From Lepus europaeus (lineage: Eukaryota; Chordata; Mammalia; Lagomorpha; Leporidae): DNA of 64,000 nucleotides. The translations under genes were made by a program, and so were the position numbers. Location of the stretch: assembly GCF_033115175.1 (NCBI RefSeq), contig NC_084827.1, positions 24,980,001 to 25,044,000 on the forward strand. Reading direction: 5' to 3'. The notes under the pieces were generated by a model that made no database searches, was not told where the DNA came from, and was given only the letters and a program-made list of their open reading frames with translations. Shown here piece by piece: positions 11,901 to 23,900 of this stretch (position 1 is its first letter; the number at the start of each line of letters is the position of its first letter).

Positions 11901-14900
11901 TATTTTACATCTACGTATGTTAAAACTCCACAGTATATTTTTACTCTTTTTGCTTTAATGATTCAGTTATCTTTTAAAGAGATTTAAATAGTAAGAAAGC
12001 AATAAGCTTTGTATTTATCCACTTGGTTATCATTTCTCATGCCCTTAATTTCTTTGTGTAAGTCCAGGTTTCTCACTGGTACTATTTCCCTTCAGCCTTT
12101 TCTTTTCTTTTCTTTTATGAATATCTCCTGCAGTACAAGCCTGCTGACAAATTCTTTAGCTTTGTATATCTCAAAAGTATATTTTGCCCTTAGTGTTGAA
12201 AGATATTTTCACTGGTTTAAAATTCTAGGCTGATAGCTTTTTCTTTCTGTACCTTAGAGTTGTTGCTCCAGTATGTTATGGTTTTCATTATTTCTTACAG
12301 GAAATCTGATGTTGTCCATTTCATTAATTTTCTGTGTATATTGTATCTTTTTTGTCTTACCACTTTTCAGATTTTTCTTTATATTGTTGGTATTAAGGGA
12401 TCTGAATATGATATACGTTTATGTAGTTTTCCTGTTGTTACTTTCTTTTTAAAAAAATGATTTATTTGTTTATTTGAAAGGTAGAGTGACAGAGAGGGAG
12501 AGACAGAGTTCTTCCATTCACTGTTTCACTCCCCAAACAGCCGTGGTGGATGGGGCTGGGCTGAGCCGAAGCCAGGAGCCAAGAGTTTCTTCCAGTGTCC
12601 CACATGGGCATAGAGGCTCAACTACTTGGACCATCTTCCATTGCATTCCCAGGCACATTAGCAGGCAGCTGGATCGGAAGTGGAGTAGCCAGAACAGGAA
12701 CTGGTGCCAATATGAGATGCTGGCATCACAGGTGGCAGCTTAACTCACTATGGCACAACACTGGCACCATCTTACTGTTTTCTTGTGCTAAACTTTTTGA
12801 GCTTCTTGGATCCATGGGCTTATAAGAAGTCTGCGTGAAGTTTGGAAATCTTTCATAAATATTGTCAAACATCTACTCCCTGCCCCACTTCCCTGGGCAT
12901 CAGTCACACAAATACTAGTTTGCTTGATGTTGCCCCTGTTCTTACTGTCCCATTGCTCATTGCTTTTTTTTTCTGCTTTTTGTCTACCACTAATACCATC
13001 CACTGCAGACATTACAGTTTTTACTGCAGACATTACAGTTTTTTAATGGCTTTTTCAAACACTTTTTAAACTTTTATTTATTTTTATATGGAAAGCAGAG
13101 AGAGAGAGAGATCTTCCATCCACTTGTTTACTCCCCAAATGCCTATGACAACCAGGGCTGGGCCAGGCCAAAGCTAGGAGCCAGGATCTCCATGTGGGCC
13201 TCCTGTGTGAGTGGCAGGAAGCCAAGTGTTTGGGCCATCAGCTGTTGCCTCCCACATGCATTAGAAGGAAGCTGGATTGGAAGTATGGAGTAACTGGGAC
13301 TGGAACTGGCACTCTGATATGAGATGTTGGCAACTCAATAGTGGCTTAAACACTGCCACAATGCCAAGCCCAGTAGCTGTCCTGATGCCCTTATCTGTTG
13401 ATCTTGTCAACTGTGTCAGATTTTTTGGGTCATTTATCCTTGTCTTCACCTTGGATCATACTTTGCTGCTTTTTGTCATACCTTGTAATTCTTGATCAAA
13501 TGCCAGATACTATAAAATTTACCCTTGATTTTTAACTAGTCTTGATTTTTTAGTGATAAGGGGCTACTCTTTATTTTTGATGGAGTATTTTCTGTAATTA
13601 GTGATAGATCTACTATAATAGTAGCCTACTCTCCTATTTTTATTACAATAATACCTAATTAAATATTTTTGAAGATACTAACTGATTTTTCAAAGATTCT
13701 CAATGAAAAACTTTTTTCCTGTATTAATCATTTGTGCTTATATTAAGGTAGTAGCCCCACTTTTTGTTGCTGGTTTTCTTCAGTTGCCTGATTAGTTTTG
13801 GTTCCTGGTCCATATTTATGTTTAAAATACTGGTTGCTCAATATAGGTAGCTGATTTGCCTTCTTAAGTTAATTGGCTGTTTTTTAGAACAGTTTTAGGT
13901 TTACAGAAAAACCGTGCAGAAAGTACAAAGGGTTCTCATGTACTCCACCTCCCTGCTTCCTCCCCCAGTTTCCTCTGTTCTTAACATTTTGCATTAGTGT
14001 GATAAATTCATTTCAGTATATAAGCCACTATTGGTACATTGGTATTAAGTAAAACCCATGGTACACATTAGATTTAACTCTTTATGTTGTACAGATATAT
14101 GACTTTTGGTGTTCACAAATGCACAATATTATGTGTCTACCAGTACAGTATCATAGAGTAGTTTAACTGTCCTAAAAATAACCCTATTCTCCAATTATTC
14201 ATTCCTCCTCCTCCTTCTGGCATCTACTGATTTTTTTTTTTAAACATTCTGTATAGTTTTACTTTTTGCAGAGTGGTTACATAGTTGGAATCTTATGGTG
14301 TGTGGCCATTACAGATTGGCTTCCTGTTCTTGTTCCACGTCCTCACTGGTATTTGGTGTTATCAGTGTTTCAAATTTTAGCCAATCTAATAGATTTCTTA
14401 TATCTCATCGTTTTAATTTGCAATTTCCAAATGCTATATGATGCTGAGCATCTTCCTTTTTTATTTTTAAAGCTTTTTTTTAACTAATATAGAGAATAAA
14501 TTTCCTGCATTCCATATGTACAGTACCAAGAAGACAACCATACTTCCCTCACTCCCCTGGTCTCCCTCATCTCTCCTCCTCTCTTCATCAGTTTTTGCAT
14601 AGGTATAATTTTAATCCACTCTATATTCACAGGCTTACTTTACCAGTAATTATAATTTTCAACAAGTAAAAAGTAGGAAGACCACAGTTTGACAGTATGC
14701 CTCTTTGCCATCTCTTAATCATTTTTGTGAGATGTCTAGATCCTTTGCCTGTCTTTTTAATTGAGTTGTTTGCTTATTGTTGTTGAGTTTTGAGAGTTCT
14801 TTGTTTACTTTAGAGTCAATTTCTTTTGTCCGATTTTTGTGTGCATATATTTTCTCTCAGTCCGTGGCTTGTCCTTTTTTAATTCCTTTATCACTGTCTT

Positions 14901-17900
14901 TGACAGAACAGAATTTTTAAATTTTAATGTAGGCCAATCATTTTTTTTCATGCATGGATCTTGGTTTTGGTGTTGTATCTGAAATGTCATTGCCAACTCC
15001 AAGATCACTTGAATTTTTCTCTATGTTTTCTGCTACAACTTTTATAGCTTTACATTTGACCTTTGTAGCAGTAACCCAACCACTTGAACCATCACCACTT
15101 CTACATTAGCAGGAAGCTGGAGTCAGGAGCCAAGTATAGAACTGAGGTACTCCGATATGGGATGCTGATGTCTTAACCAGCATCTAAACCACGAAGCCAG
15201 ATGCACATCGCTGCTTATCCTTTTAATGTCCATGGAATTGATAGTGATACAGGTTGAACATCCCTAACCCAAAAATCTGAAATGCTCAGAAATCCAAAAT
15301 TGGGATGGCATTTGGTGCAGCAGTTTGCTGCTTGGACACCTGTATTCTATGGTAGAGTGCCTAGTTCTAGTCCCTGCTCTGCTTCTGATTCCAACTTCTG
15401 CTGACACATGCCCTGGGAAGGATAGTAGATGATGGCTCTAGTACTTCAGTCCCTACCACCTGTGTGGAAGAACTGCTTCTGGGTTTGGCTATGTCCAGCC
15501 CTGGATGTAGTAGGCATTTGGAGAGTGACTCAGCAGATAGAAAATATCTGTTTCTCCCTTCCAAATAAAATGAAAATATATCTTTTTAGGTCCAAAATAT
15601 CTTGAGCTCCATTGTGCTCAAAAGTTTCTGATTTTGGAGTATTTTAGCTTTTGGATTAGGGATGTTCAACCAATGACATTTGTGCAAAATATTCCAAATT
15701 TGGGAAACCTCCAAAATGTAAAATACTTTTGGTTCCAAGCGTTTCAAATAAATTGTGTAGCCCTCTTTAATTTCTAATGTTATTTTGTGTCTTCCCTTTT
15801 TTTCATACTTTGGTTACGCTGAATAGAAGTTTGTCAATTTTATTGATGTTTTTTAAAAAAATTCTTTATTGAAATTACTTTGCTTTCTGCTGTAATTTTT
15901 TTTAAGTTTTTTGTGTTTACTTTGTATTTAACTCTTTTTTTGTAGTTTCCTAAGATATTTGCTTAGGAATTGATTTAAATTTTTTTTTTAGCTAGTGCAT
16001 TCAAGTGCTAGAAATTTCTCTCTAAACAATGCTTTTACTGTATCCCACAAAAAAATTAAACATAATTACTGCCATTGTTGTTATTATATTGGATTTTAAT
16101 TCAGAGCAAGTTTTTTTTTTTTTATTTGAAAGAGTGAGAGAGAGAGAGAGAGAGAGAGAACGCACGCACCCACCCACGCTTGAGCTTCCATCTGTTTTTC
16201 ACTCCCCAGAAGCCTGCAATAGCTGGGGCTGGGCCAGGAGTCAGGAACTCAGTTTGAGTCTCCTAGGTGGCAGGGATCTAACTACTTGAATCATTACTGC
16301 TGCCTCCCAGGGCCTGTATTGGTAGGAAGCTAGAATCCGGAGTGGAGCTAGGATTCTAACCTGAATACTCCTACCTGGGATATAATATCCATTATGCTGT
16401 CTTAACTGTTACACCAAACACCTGCCCCATTAAAAACCTTTTTAACTGCTTATTTGATTAAATATATTCTGTATGATCATAGTTCATGTGAAGGGACTCC
16501 AAATAATGTTCAATCATAATATGTAATTAAATGTAACTTCTTATTGAATTTGTCAGAAACTCACTATTGGAAAATGTAGAAATCAAGGAATTGGTTTTAT
16601 AGAGATACTCAGGCATATACCAGAAAATTCACTTTACTGCTGCATTTTAAATAAACTTTAGTGTTGTTGTATCTGTTTATTCCATAAGCTCAGATCAACC
16701 TGTTCATTTCTAAAAACAAGAATCTTCCACAGAATGCTAGGAAAACATTTGAAGTAATCCAGAAAATTATGTAATACACAGCTGTGAGACTTTGGAAAAT
16801 GTTCTGTGTAGCAGTCAAGTGACTTATTTAAAAAGTAACTTTTTTTTTTCATGAAAAATATATTGCTAGTATTAGAGATTTAGTACTGTACTGTATAGTA
16901 CACTATCTGGTAGTTACTAGTAACCTGTGGTTACTATGCAGTCGAAATGTAATTCAAATTGAAATGTTCAATAAGTGTGAAATAAACACTAGATTTCTAA
17001 GATTTAGTGCAAAAAGGAAGGAAAAATGTTTCATCAATATTCTAATATTATAGGTTTAAATGATACCTAGCTAAAATTTATTAAAATTAATTTCACTTTT
17101 AATTTACATATTGGCCAGTAAAAAGTTTGAAATTGTTTGGCTCATATGTTTCTTTTGGATAATGTAGACTTAGATAGTTCACAGAATAATAGTGCTAATA
17201 GCAGAAATCATTCATGAACTGTACTTCCCAGAATCAATACTTGCTAATGTGCAAAAGTATCTGGACAAAAGCATTTTGTTTTGTGCAGGTTGTTGAATGA
17301 TGGCCATACATATATGTACTTACTCTTCGGCAAGGCCCCACAGTTATAAAAATCAGTTTTCTATGGACATTGTTTAGTGTTAGTAGTGTATTATTTTCAG
17401 TAGACATACTGTACAGATTTACCAACTCTTTAGGGATGGATAGTTTTTCTTTTTCACCTGTAACATAGTATTGCAGAGTTCTGTCTCCCTCTCTTTTCTG
17501 CCCACTCCCCTCTCACCTCTCCTCACCTCTTCTCTCTTCCCTTTGTCACTCCACCTATATTCATAGGCTTGATTTGTTATTTTATGAAGATAATTTCCAA
17601 GAAATAGGCTTGTTCAGTTAAAGGAAAAATACTATTTAAATTTGTGTTTGCCTTGTCGAATTTGTACATTTTGTAATGATAACCTAGTATACTGTTTGTA
17701 ATTCTTGAGAGTGCTCAATCCGCATGTAAGATTATAAACAAATATAAGTAACAATAGTTGTATTTAATGTTATAAAAAGTTTCTGAATTTTTAAATGTGA
17801 TTTTTTTTCTGAAATTTTTTTTAAGATTTATTTTATTTATTTGACAGGCAAAGTTAGAGAGAGAGGTCTTCCATCCGTTGGTTCACTCCCCAGATGGCTG

Positions 17901-20900
17901 CAATGGCCAGAGCTGAGCCGATCCAAAGCCAGGAGCCAGGAACTTCTTCCGGGTCTCCCATGTGGGTGCAGGGTCCCAAGGACTTGGGCCATCTTCTACT
18001 GCTTTCCCAGGCCATAGCAGAGAGCTGGATCGGAAGAGGAGCAGCCAGGACTAGAACCTGGCGCCCATATGGGATGGCGGCGCTTCAGGCCAGGGCGTTA
18101 ACCCACTGAGCCACAGCGCCAGCCCCATTTTTTCTGAATGTTGAACATCATTTTTCTAAGTATTCTAGACACATCTTTGTTTTCACATAAAAGGTAATGA
18201 ATGCTGCTTTTAGAAAACCCAGCATACAGGAACTGGTCACCAAAGCAGAAGGAACTGAAATTGAAGAAAGAGGCAGACAGAGTGTAATTTATTAGGGATT
18301 TATGTACAAAAGCAAAGTTTTGGGTGGCCATAGGACAATTGGTCACCATGGCACAAGGCAGGATAAAAAAAGTTTTCTGTGAAAAGGTAGTCTGTGGCTA
18401 ATGAGTACACCTGGTTTTCTCAAGAAATAGTATACATTCCAGGCAGCACATAAGATAGTTCCAGGTGTCAGATATGAGTTGCAGGGTATCTTACTCATAC
18501 TTTTTTTAATTAGCATATAGTACTATAATGTTTACTTCTTTTTATGGGGTACAGTGCAATCCTTCACATGTGTGCAGCATAAATTGATCAAATCAGTTTG
18601 TTAGCATTTCCATTTTTTTGTCTTTTCTTTAAGTTTGACACCCATGAACTCTCCTGTATTCTAGTTCTTCCTGCAGTATATAGTATATTATTGTGAACTA
18701 TAGTCATTCCACTGTGCTGTAACACTAGAAGTTACTATTTGTGTTTAACTGTATTTTGGTATCCATTAGCCAGCCTCCTTCTCATCCACCTCTCCTGAAC
18801 AACTTGGTTTATCCTATAGGGTTTGGGATAGCTAAAAAAGACAAGAGGGCAGTTCTAACCCAGATGGCTACAGTCATATCATACTGGATCCTGAAAAATG
18901 AGAACACGAATACAGCATTGTACTTCATAATCAAGTTATGTGTCTCCCTTTTAAAGTGAAGTGTTATCTTTCATAATAGAAAGGTTGCGTTAATATTTAT
19001 GTTAATAGGGACTTTCTAATTAGCTGCTTTGAAACAAGAATGTTCAACATAAGAAATTAGTAGTATTTGTTGGTTTGCTATAACAGTTCTATTGCACATT
19101 AAGATAATTTTCTCAAAATTAGGGTATAATTTATATACAGTAATAGATACAGATTTACTAAATTTGTTGAATTTTAACAAAAATGATACATTGTGAAGCT
19201 AATTAATAACTCTGACCTCTCAAAAAGTACTATTGTGTCTTTATCCAGTCAGTTACTTTGGAATTCTGCTTCTTCCCCATCTTCTTTTTTTTTTTTTTTT
19301 TTATTTTTTTATTTTTGACAGGCAGAGTGGACAGTGGAGAGAGAGACAGAGAGAAAGGTCTTCCTTTTGCCATTGGTTCACCCTCCAATGGCCGCCGCGG
19401 TAGGCGCGCTGCGGCCGGCGCACCGCGCTGTTCCGATGGCAGGAGCCAGGTGCTTCTCCTGGTCTCCCATGGGGTGCAGGGCCCAAGCACTTGGGCCATC
19501 CTCCACTGCACTCCTTGGCCACAGCAGAGAGCTGGCCTGGAAGAGGGGCAACCGGGACAGGATCGGTGCCCTGACCGGGACTAGAACCCGGTGTGCCGGT
19601 GCCTCAAGGAGGAGGATTAGCCTATTGAGCCGCGGCACCGGCGCCCATCTTCTAGCCCACTCTTAGCAATCACTTTTTCATTTGTTATTAGGCCGAGTCT
19701 TGTCAGCTTTGGTCTCTGACTCAACATGTTTTTGAGCACCGTGTAAGTTATTTCACAAATATTCATCCTATTTAATTGGTCAATACTGTTCCACTGATAA
19801 ACATACTTGCACTTTGTCTCCTGTTGATGGGTATTTGAATTGTTTCCAGGTTTTGGCTTTTATAAATAAGGCTCCTGTGAATATTGTTGTGGAAATTTCT
19901 TTATATGTGTGTGTGTCACATGCTTTTATTTCACAAGGTAAATACCTACCTAGGAGAGGAATTACATTGTCATGTGAAGGGGTATACTTCCTTTTTAAAG
20001 AAACTTTCAGATAGTCCTGGAAGTGGCTGTCTACCATTTGTGCACTTCACCAACAATGCATGACCGTTGTAGTTGCTCCATGTTTTCTCCAGCAGTGGAT
20101 GTAGTCAGTCTTTTTGATTTTGGTCATTCTGGTAAACGTGAAATGATATCTCAGTGTGGCTTTTGTTCACATTCCTTTTGTATCTAGTGCTGTGCAGCAG
20201 CTTTTTTGTGCTCACTAGTCATTTGTATATCTTTCCTTTTTTTATGTAGTTTTCAGTTCTTTTGTTCATTCAGTGAGTTGTTTGCTGTTAATGATTTGTT
20301 AGGAGTGCTTTATATATTCTGGAGACATGTTTTTGTTAGAGATAAATTTAAACTATTTGTCTCTCAATATGTGGCTTTCCTAATTTTTTTTTTTTTTTTT
20401 GACAGGCAGAGTGGACAGTGAGAGAGAGAGAGACAGAGAGAAAGGTCTTCCTTTGCCGTTGGTTCACCCTCTAATGGCCGCCGCGGTAGCGCGCTGCGGC
20501 CGGCGCACCGCGCTGTTCCGATGGCAGGAGCCAGGTGCTTATCCTGGTCTCCCATGGGGTGCAGAGCCCAAACACTTGGGCCATCCTCCACTGCACTCCC
20601 TGGCCACAGCAGAGAGCTGGCCTGGAAGAGGGGCAACCGGGACAGGATCGGTGCCCCGACCGGGACTAGAACCCGGTGTGCCGGCGCCGCAAGGCGGAGG
20701 ATTAGCCTGTTGAGCCACGGCGCCGGCCTATTTTTTGAATTATGTCTTTTGATGGGAGATTTTTTGATAAGGACTAATATATCATTTTTTTTTCTTTTCT
20801 TGAAAACGCATTTTGAATTCTAAAAAATGTTGACCTATGCCAAGATGAGATTCTTCAACCTTTCATTGAAGTGTTGTGGTTGTTCTAACTCATTATCTTT

Positions 20901-23900
20901 AGGCTTATAATTAATTTCTAATTTATTTTTGTATATGGAGTACAGAAAAGGTCACAAGGGTCATAAGGTTTTTTTCTTTACAGATTTTTCATTCAGTTAC
21001 CCATTTGATACAGTATCATTTGTTAAAAAGCCTTATTTTTCATCTTTGAATTGGTTTGGAACTATTTTTATAAGTTAGTTGGCTATATATATTTATATCT
21101 ATTTTTGGATTCCAACTCATTTCATTAATTTGTTTTTCTATCCTTTGGCCAGTATATATTGATTTGAGTATTGTAGATTCATCATAGATCTTAAAATTAG
21201 GTATGGTAAACCATCTTTTTTTTTCTCCTTTCAAGATTATTTCTGATTATTGTAAGTCCTTTGAATTTTCATCTGAATTTTAAAATGAATGTTTCAAACT
21301 GTTTCCAGAAAATAAGCTGGGATTTTGATTGGATTATGTTAATATATGTCAGTGTGGGGAGATGCATATTGAGTTTTCCAATCTATGAATCTGACATATC
21401 AGTATCTATTTATTTCTATATATGTATTTTTGTCCTATTGTAAGTAGTACTTTAAAATTTTACTTCTAATTATTAATTGCTAACATACAGAAATATACTA
21501 TATACTTACCTTCTGTCTTCCTAACTTGCTAGGTTAAATAATATTTTTGGATTCTATGTTTTTTGTGTACCTAATTGTGTTTTCTATGAATGATGGCAAC
21601 TTTATTTCTTTCTTCCTATCTTTATGCCTTTTATTTGTTTTTATTTCCTTGGCTTGGACTTGTAATATAATATTGAATAGAAGTGATAAGAATGGACATC
21701 ATATCCTTGTTCTTGATATTCATGGGGAAAGCAGGATTTTTTTTTTTTTTTTTGACAGGCAGAGTGGACAGTGCAGCCAGCGCACCGTGCTGATCCTAAG
21801 CCAGGAACCAGGTGCTTCTCCTGGTCTCCCATGCGGGTGCAGGGCCCAAGGACTTGGGCCATCCTCCACTGCACTCCCGGGCACAGCAGAGAGCTGGCCT
21901 GGAAGAGGAGCGACCAGGACAGAATCCGGCGCCCCGACTAGGATTAGAACCTGGGTGCCGGTGCCGCAGGCAGAGGATTAGCCTATTGAGCTGCGGCGCC
22001 GGCCGGGGAAACAGGATTTTTAATAGATGTCCTTTATCAGATTAAGGGAGTTCCCTTTTTCATATATTTTCATATAGTCCCCTCTTTTTTAAAAAAAGAT
22101 TTATTTACTTATTTGAAAGGCAAAGTTAAAGAGAGATACAGAATCTGCTGGTTCACTCCCCAAATGGTCTCAATGACCAGAGCTGGGCCAATCAGGAGCC
22201 AGGAGCTTTCTCTGTGTCTTCCACGCGGGTTCAGGGGCCCAAGGACTTGGGCCATCTTCTTTTTTTTTTTTTTTTTTTTGACAGGCAGAGTGGATAGTGA
22301 GAGAGAGAGAGAAAGGTCTTCCTTTTTGCCGTTGGTTCACTCTGCAATGGCTGCTGCGGCCGGCTCATCGCGCTGATCCAAAGCCAGGAGCCAGGTGCTT
22401 CTCTTGGTCTCCCATGCTGGTGCTTGGGCCATTCTCCACTGCCTTCCCGGGCCATAGCAGAGAGCTGGCCTGGAAGAGGGGCAACCGGGACAGGATCGGT
22501 GCCCCAACCGGGACTAGAACCCGGTGTGCCGGGGCCGCAAGGCGGAGGATTAGCCTGTTAAGCCACGGCGCCGGCCTTTTTTTTTTTTTTTTATTTTAAA
22601 GTTTCTATTTAATGAATATAATTTTCATAGGTTCAAGTTCAGGAATATAGTGGTTTTTCCCCCCATGCCCACCCTCTCACCTTCACTCCCATCCCACCAC
22701 CTACTCCCTCTCCCTTCCCATTCTTCTTAAGATTCATTCTTAATTAACTTTATATACAGAAGACCAACTCTATTAAGTAAAGATTTCAGCACTTTGCACA
22801 CACACACACACAAAATGTAAAAAGTACTGTTTTGAGAACAAGTTTTGCAGTTAATTCTCATTAAGGACAGAGGTCCTACATGGGAAGTAAGTGCACAATG
22901 ACTTCTGTTGTTAATTTAACAATTAACATTCTTATTTATGATGTCAGTCATCACTCAAGATTCTGCCATGTGCTGCCAATGCTGTGGAAGCCTTTTGTGA
23001 CCACAATCTCCAGCAATGTTTTGACAAGGCCTTAAGCAAAGTGGAAGTTCTCTCATCCCTTCAGAGAAAAGCACATCCTTCTTTGGTGACCCCTTCCACT
23101 GGGGTCTCATTCACAGAGATCCTTCATGTAGGATATTTTTTGCCACAGTGTCTTGGCTTTCCATGCTTGAATTGCTTTCATGGGCTTTTTAGCCACATCC
23201 AAATGCTGGGCCATCTTCTACTGCTTTCCCAGGCCACAACAGAGAGCTAGATCAGAAGTGGAGTAGCCAGGACTCGAACTAGTGCCCATATGGGATGACA
23301 GCGTTGTAGGCTGTGGCTTTACCTGCTTCACCACAGTGCCAACCCCGGATCATTGTTTGTTTTTAAGATTGACTTGAAAAACCAAATGTACTGGAAATTA
23401 TTTCCTGTTTCTATGCTCATCTGACTTATTGGCTTTGATGTGCTTTTAAAATCAGTGGGGAACATACATTCTTTTTAGAAATGTACATCATTGACTTTGA
23501 TACTTTTATTTTTGGTCCTCATATGCTTAGTCCCTTCTCTTCTGTGGTTTGTGGCATTTGAAATATTAGAAATGGAAATGTATTAACTGAGGCTTTTCAC
23601 CATGTCATACTGACATTTGTGATTAATTGAATTGCAGGAAGAAAATTGTTGTCACCCTAGTAAGAATAATTTTAGTGCCACAGATAAGTAATTTCTACTC
23701 ATGGAAAATTATTTAAGATAATTTGATAATGTAGCAATGATAAATAGGATGCTAAGAAGCCTCTCTTGATTCAGTTTAGCATGTGAATGAATACTAAATG
23801 CATATAATATACTATACTGGAAGCTGTGTATGCATAAAGTGTACATGACCCTTGTCTTTAGAGGGAGAACAGTGCATTGTGTGAAGCAGAATTCACGTAG

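Larger units (their letters stand above)
9640..13720 (-). repeat. old L1 (L1M-type), antisense, broken by five CSINEs
   Basis: Successive pieces at about 9640-9903, 10229-10667, 10955-11269, 11613-12447, 12769-13063 and 13371-13720 continue the antisense text of one old L1. Examples are 'gttctattagtttttacttt', 'gaaagatattttcactgg', 'attctaggctgatag' and 'gagcttcttggatcca'. No intact reading frame remains. Confidence 0.8.
19653..22087 (-). repeat. old L1, antisense, broken by three CSINEs
   Basis: Pieces at about 19653-20384, 20729-21740 and 22005-22087 carry on from one another: 'ttgatgggtatttgaattg', 'caccaacaatgcatgacc', 'tttggtcattctggtaaac', 'cattttgaattctaaaaaatg', 'tgatattcatgggg'. No intact frame. 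Confidence 0.8.
22088..23346 (-). repeat. old CSINE interrupted by an L1, which is itself interrupted by a young CSINE
   Basis: The old SINE occupies 22088-22260 and 23207-23346. Its sequence TGGGCCATCTTCT is duplicated at 22248-22260 and 23207-23219, the target duplication of the L1 insertion between them. Confidence 0.88.

Noticed and set aside
18741..18959. 72-codon frame ending in a plausible hydrophobic tail
   Set aside because: Its first part is antisense L1 text, and I could not match the remainder to any gene. A processed-pseudogene scrap is possible but unsupported.
19258..20823. Several 85-110-codon frames with similar peptides on both strands near 19.3-20.8 kb
   Set aside because: They are translations of nearly identical CSINE copies. 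The same peptides recur at 3.8, 8.2, 21.8, 22.3, 24.9 and 48 kb.
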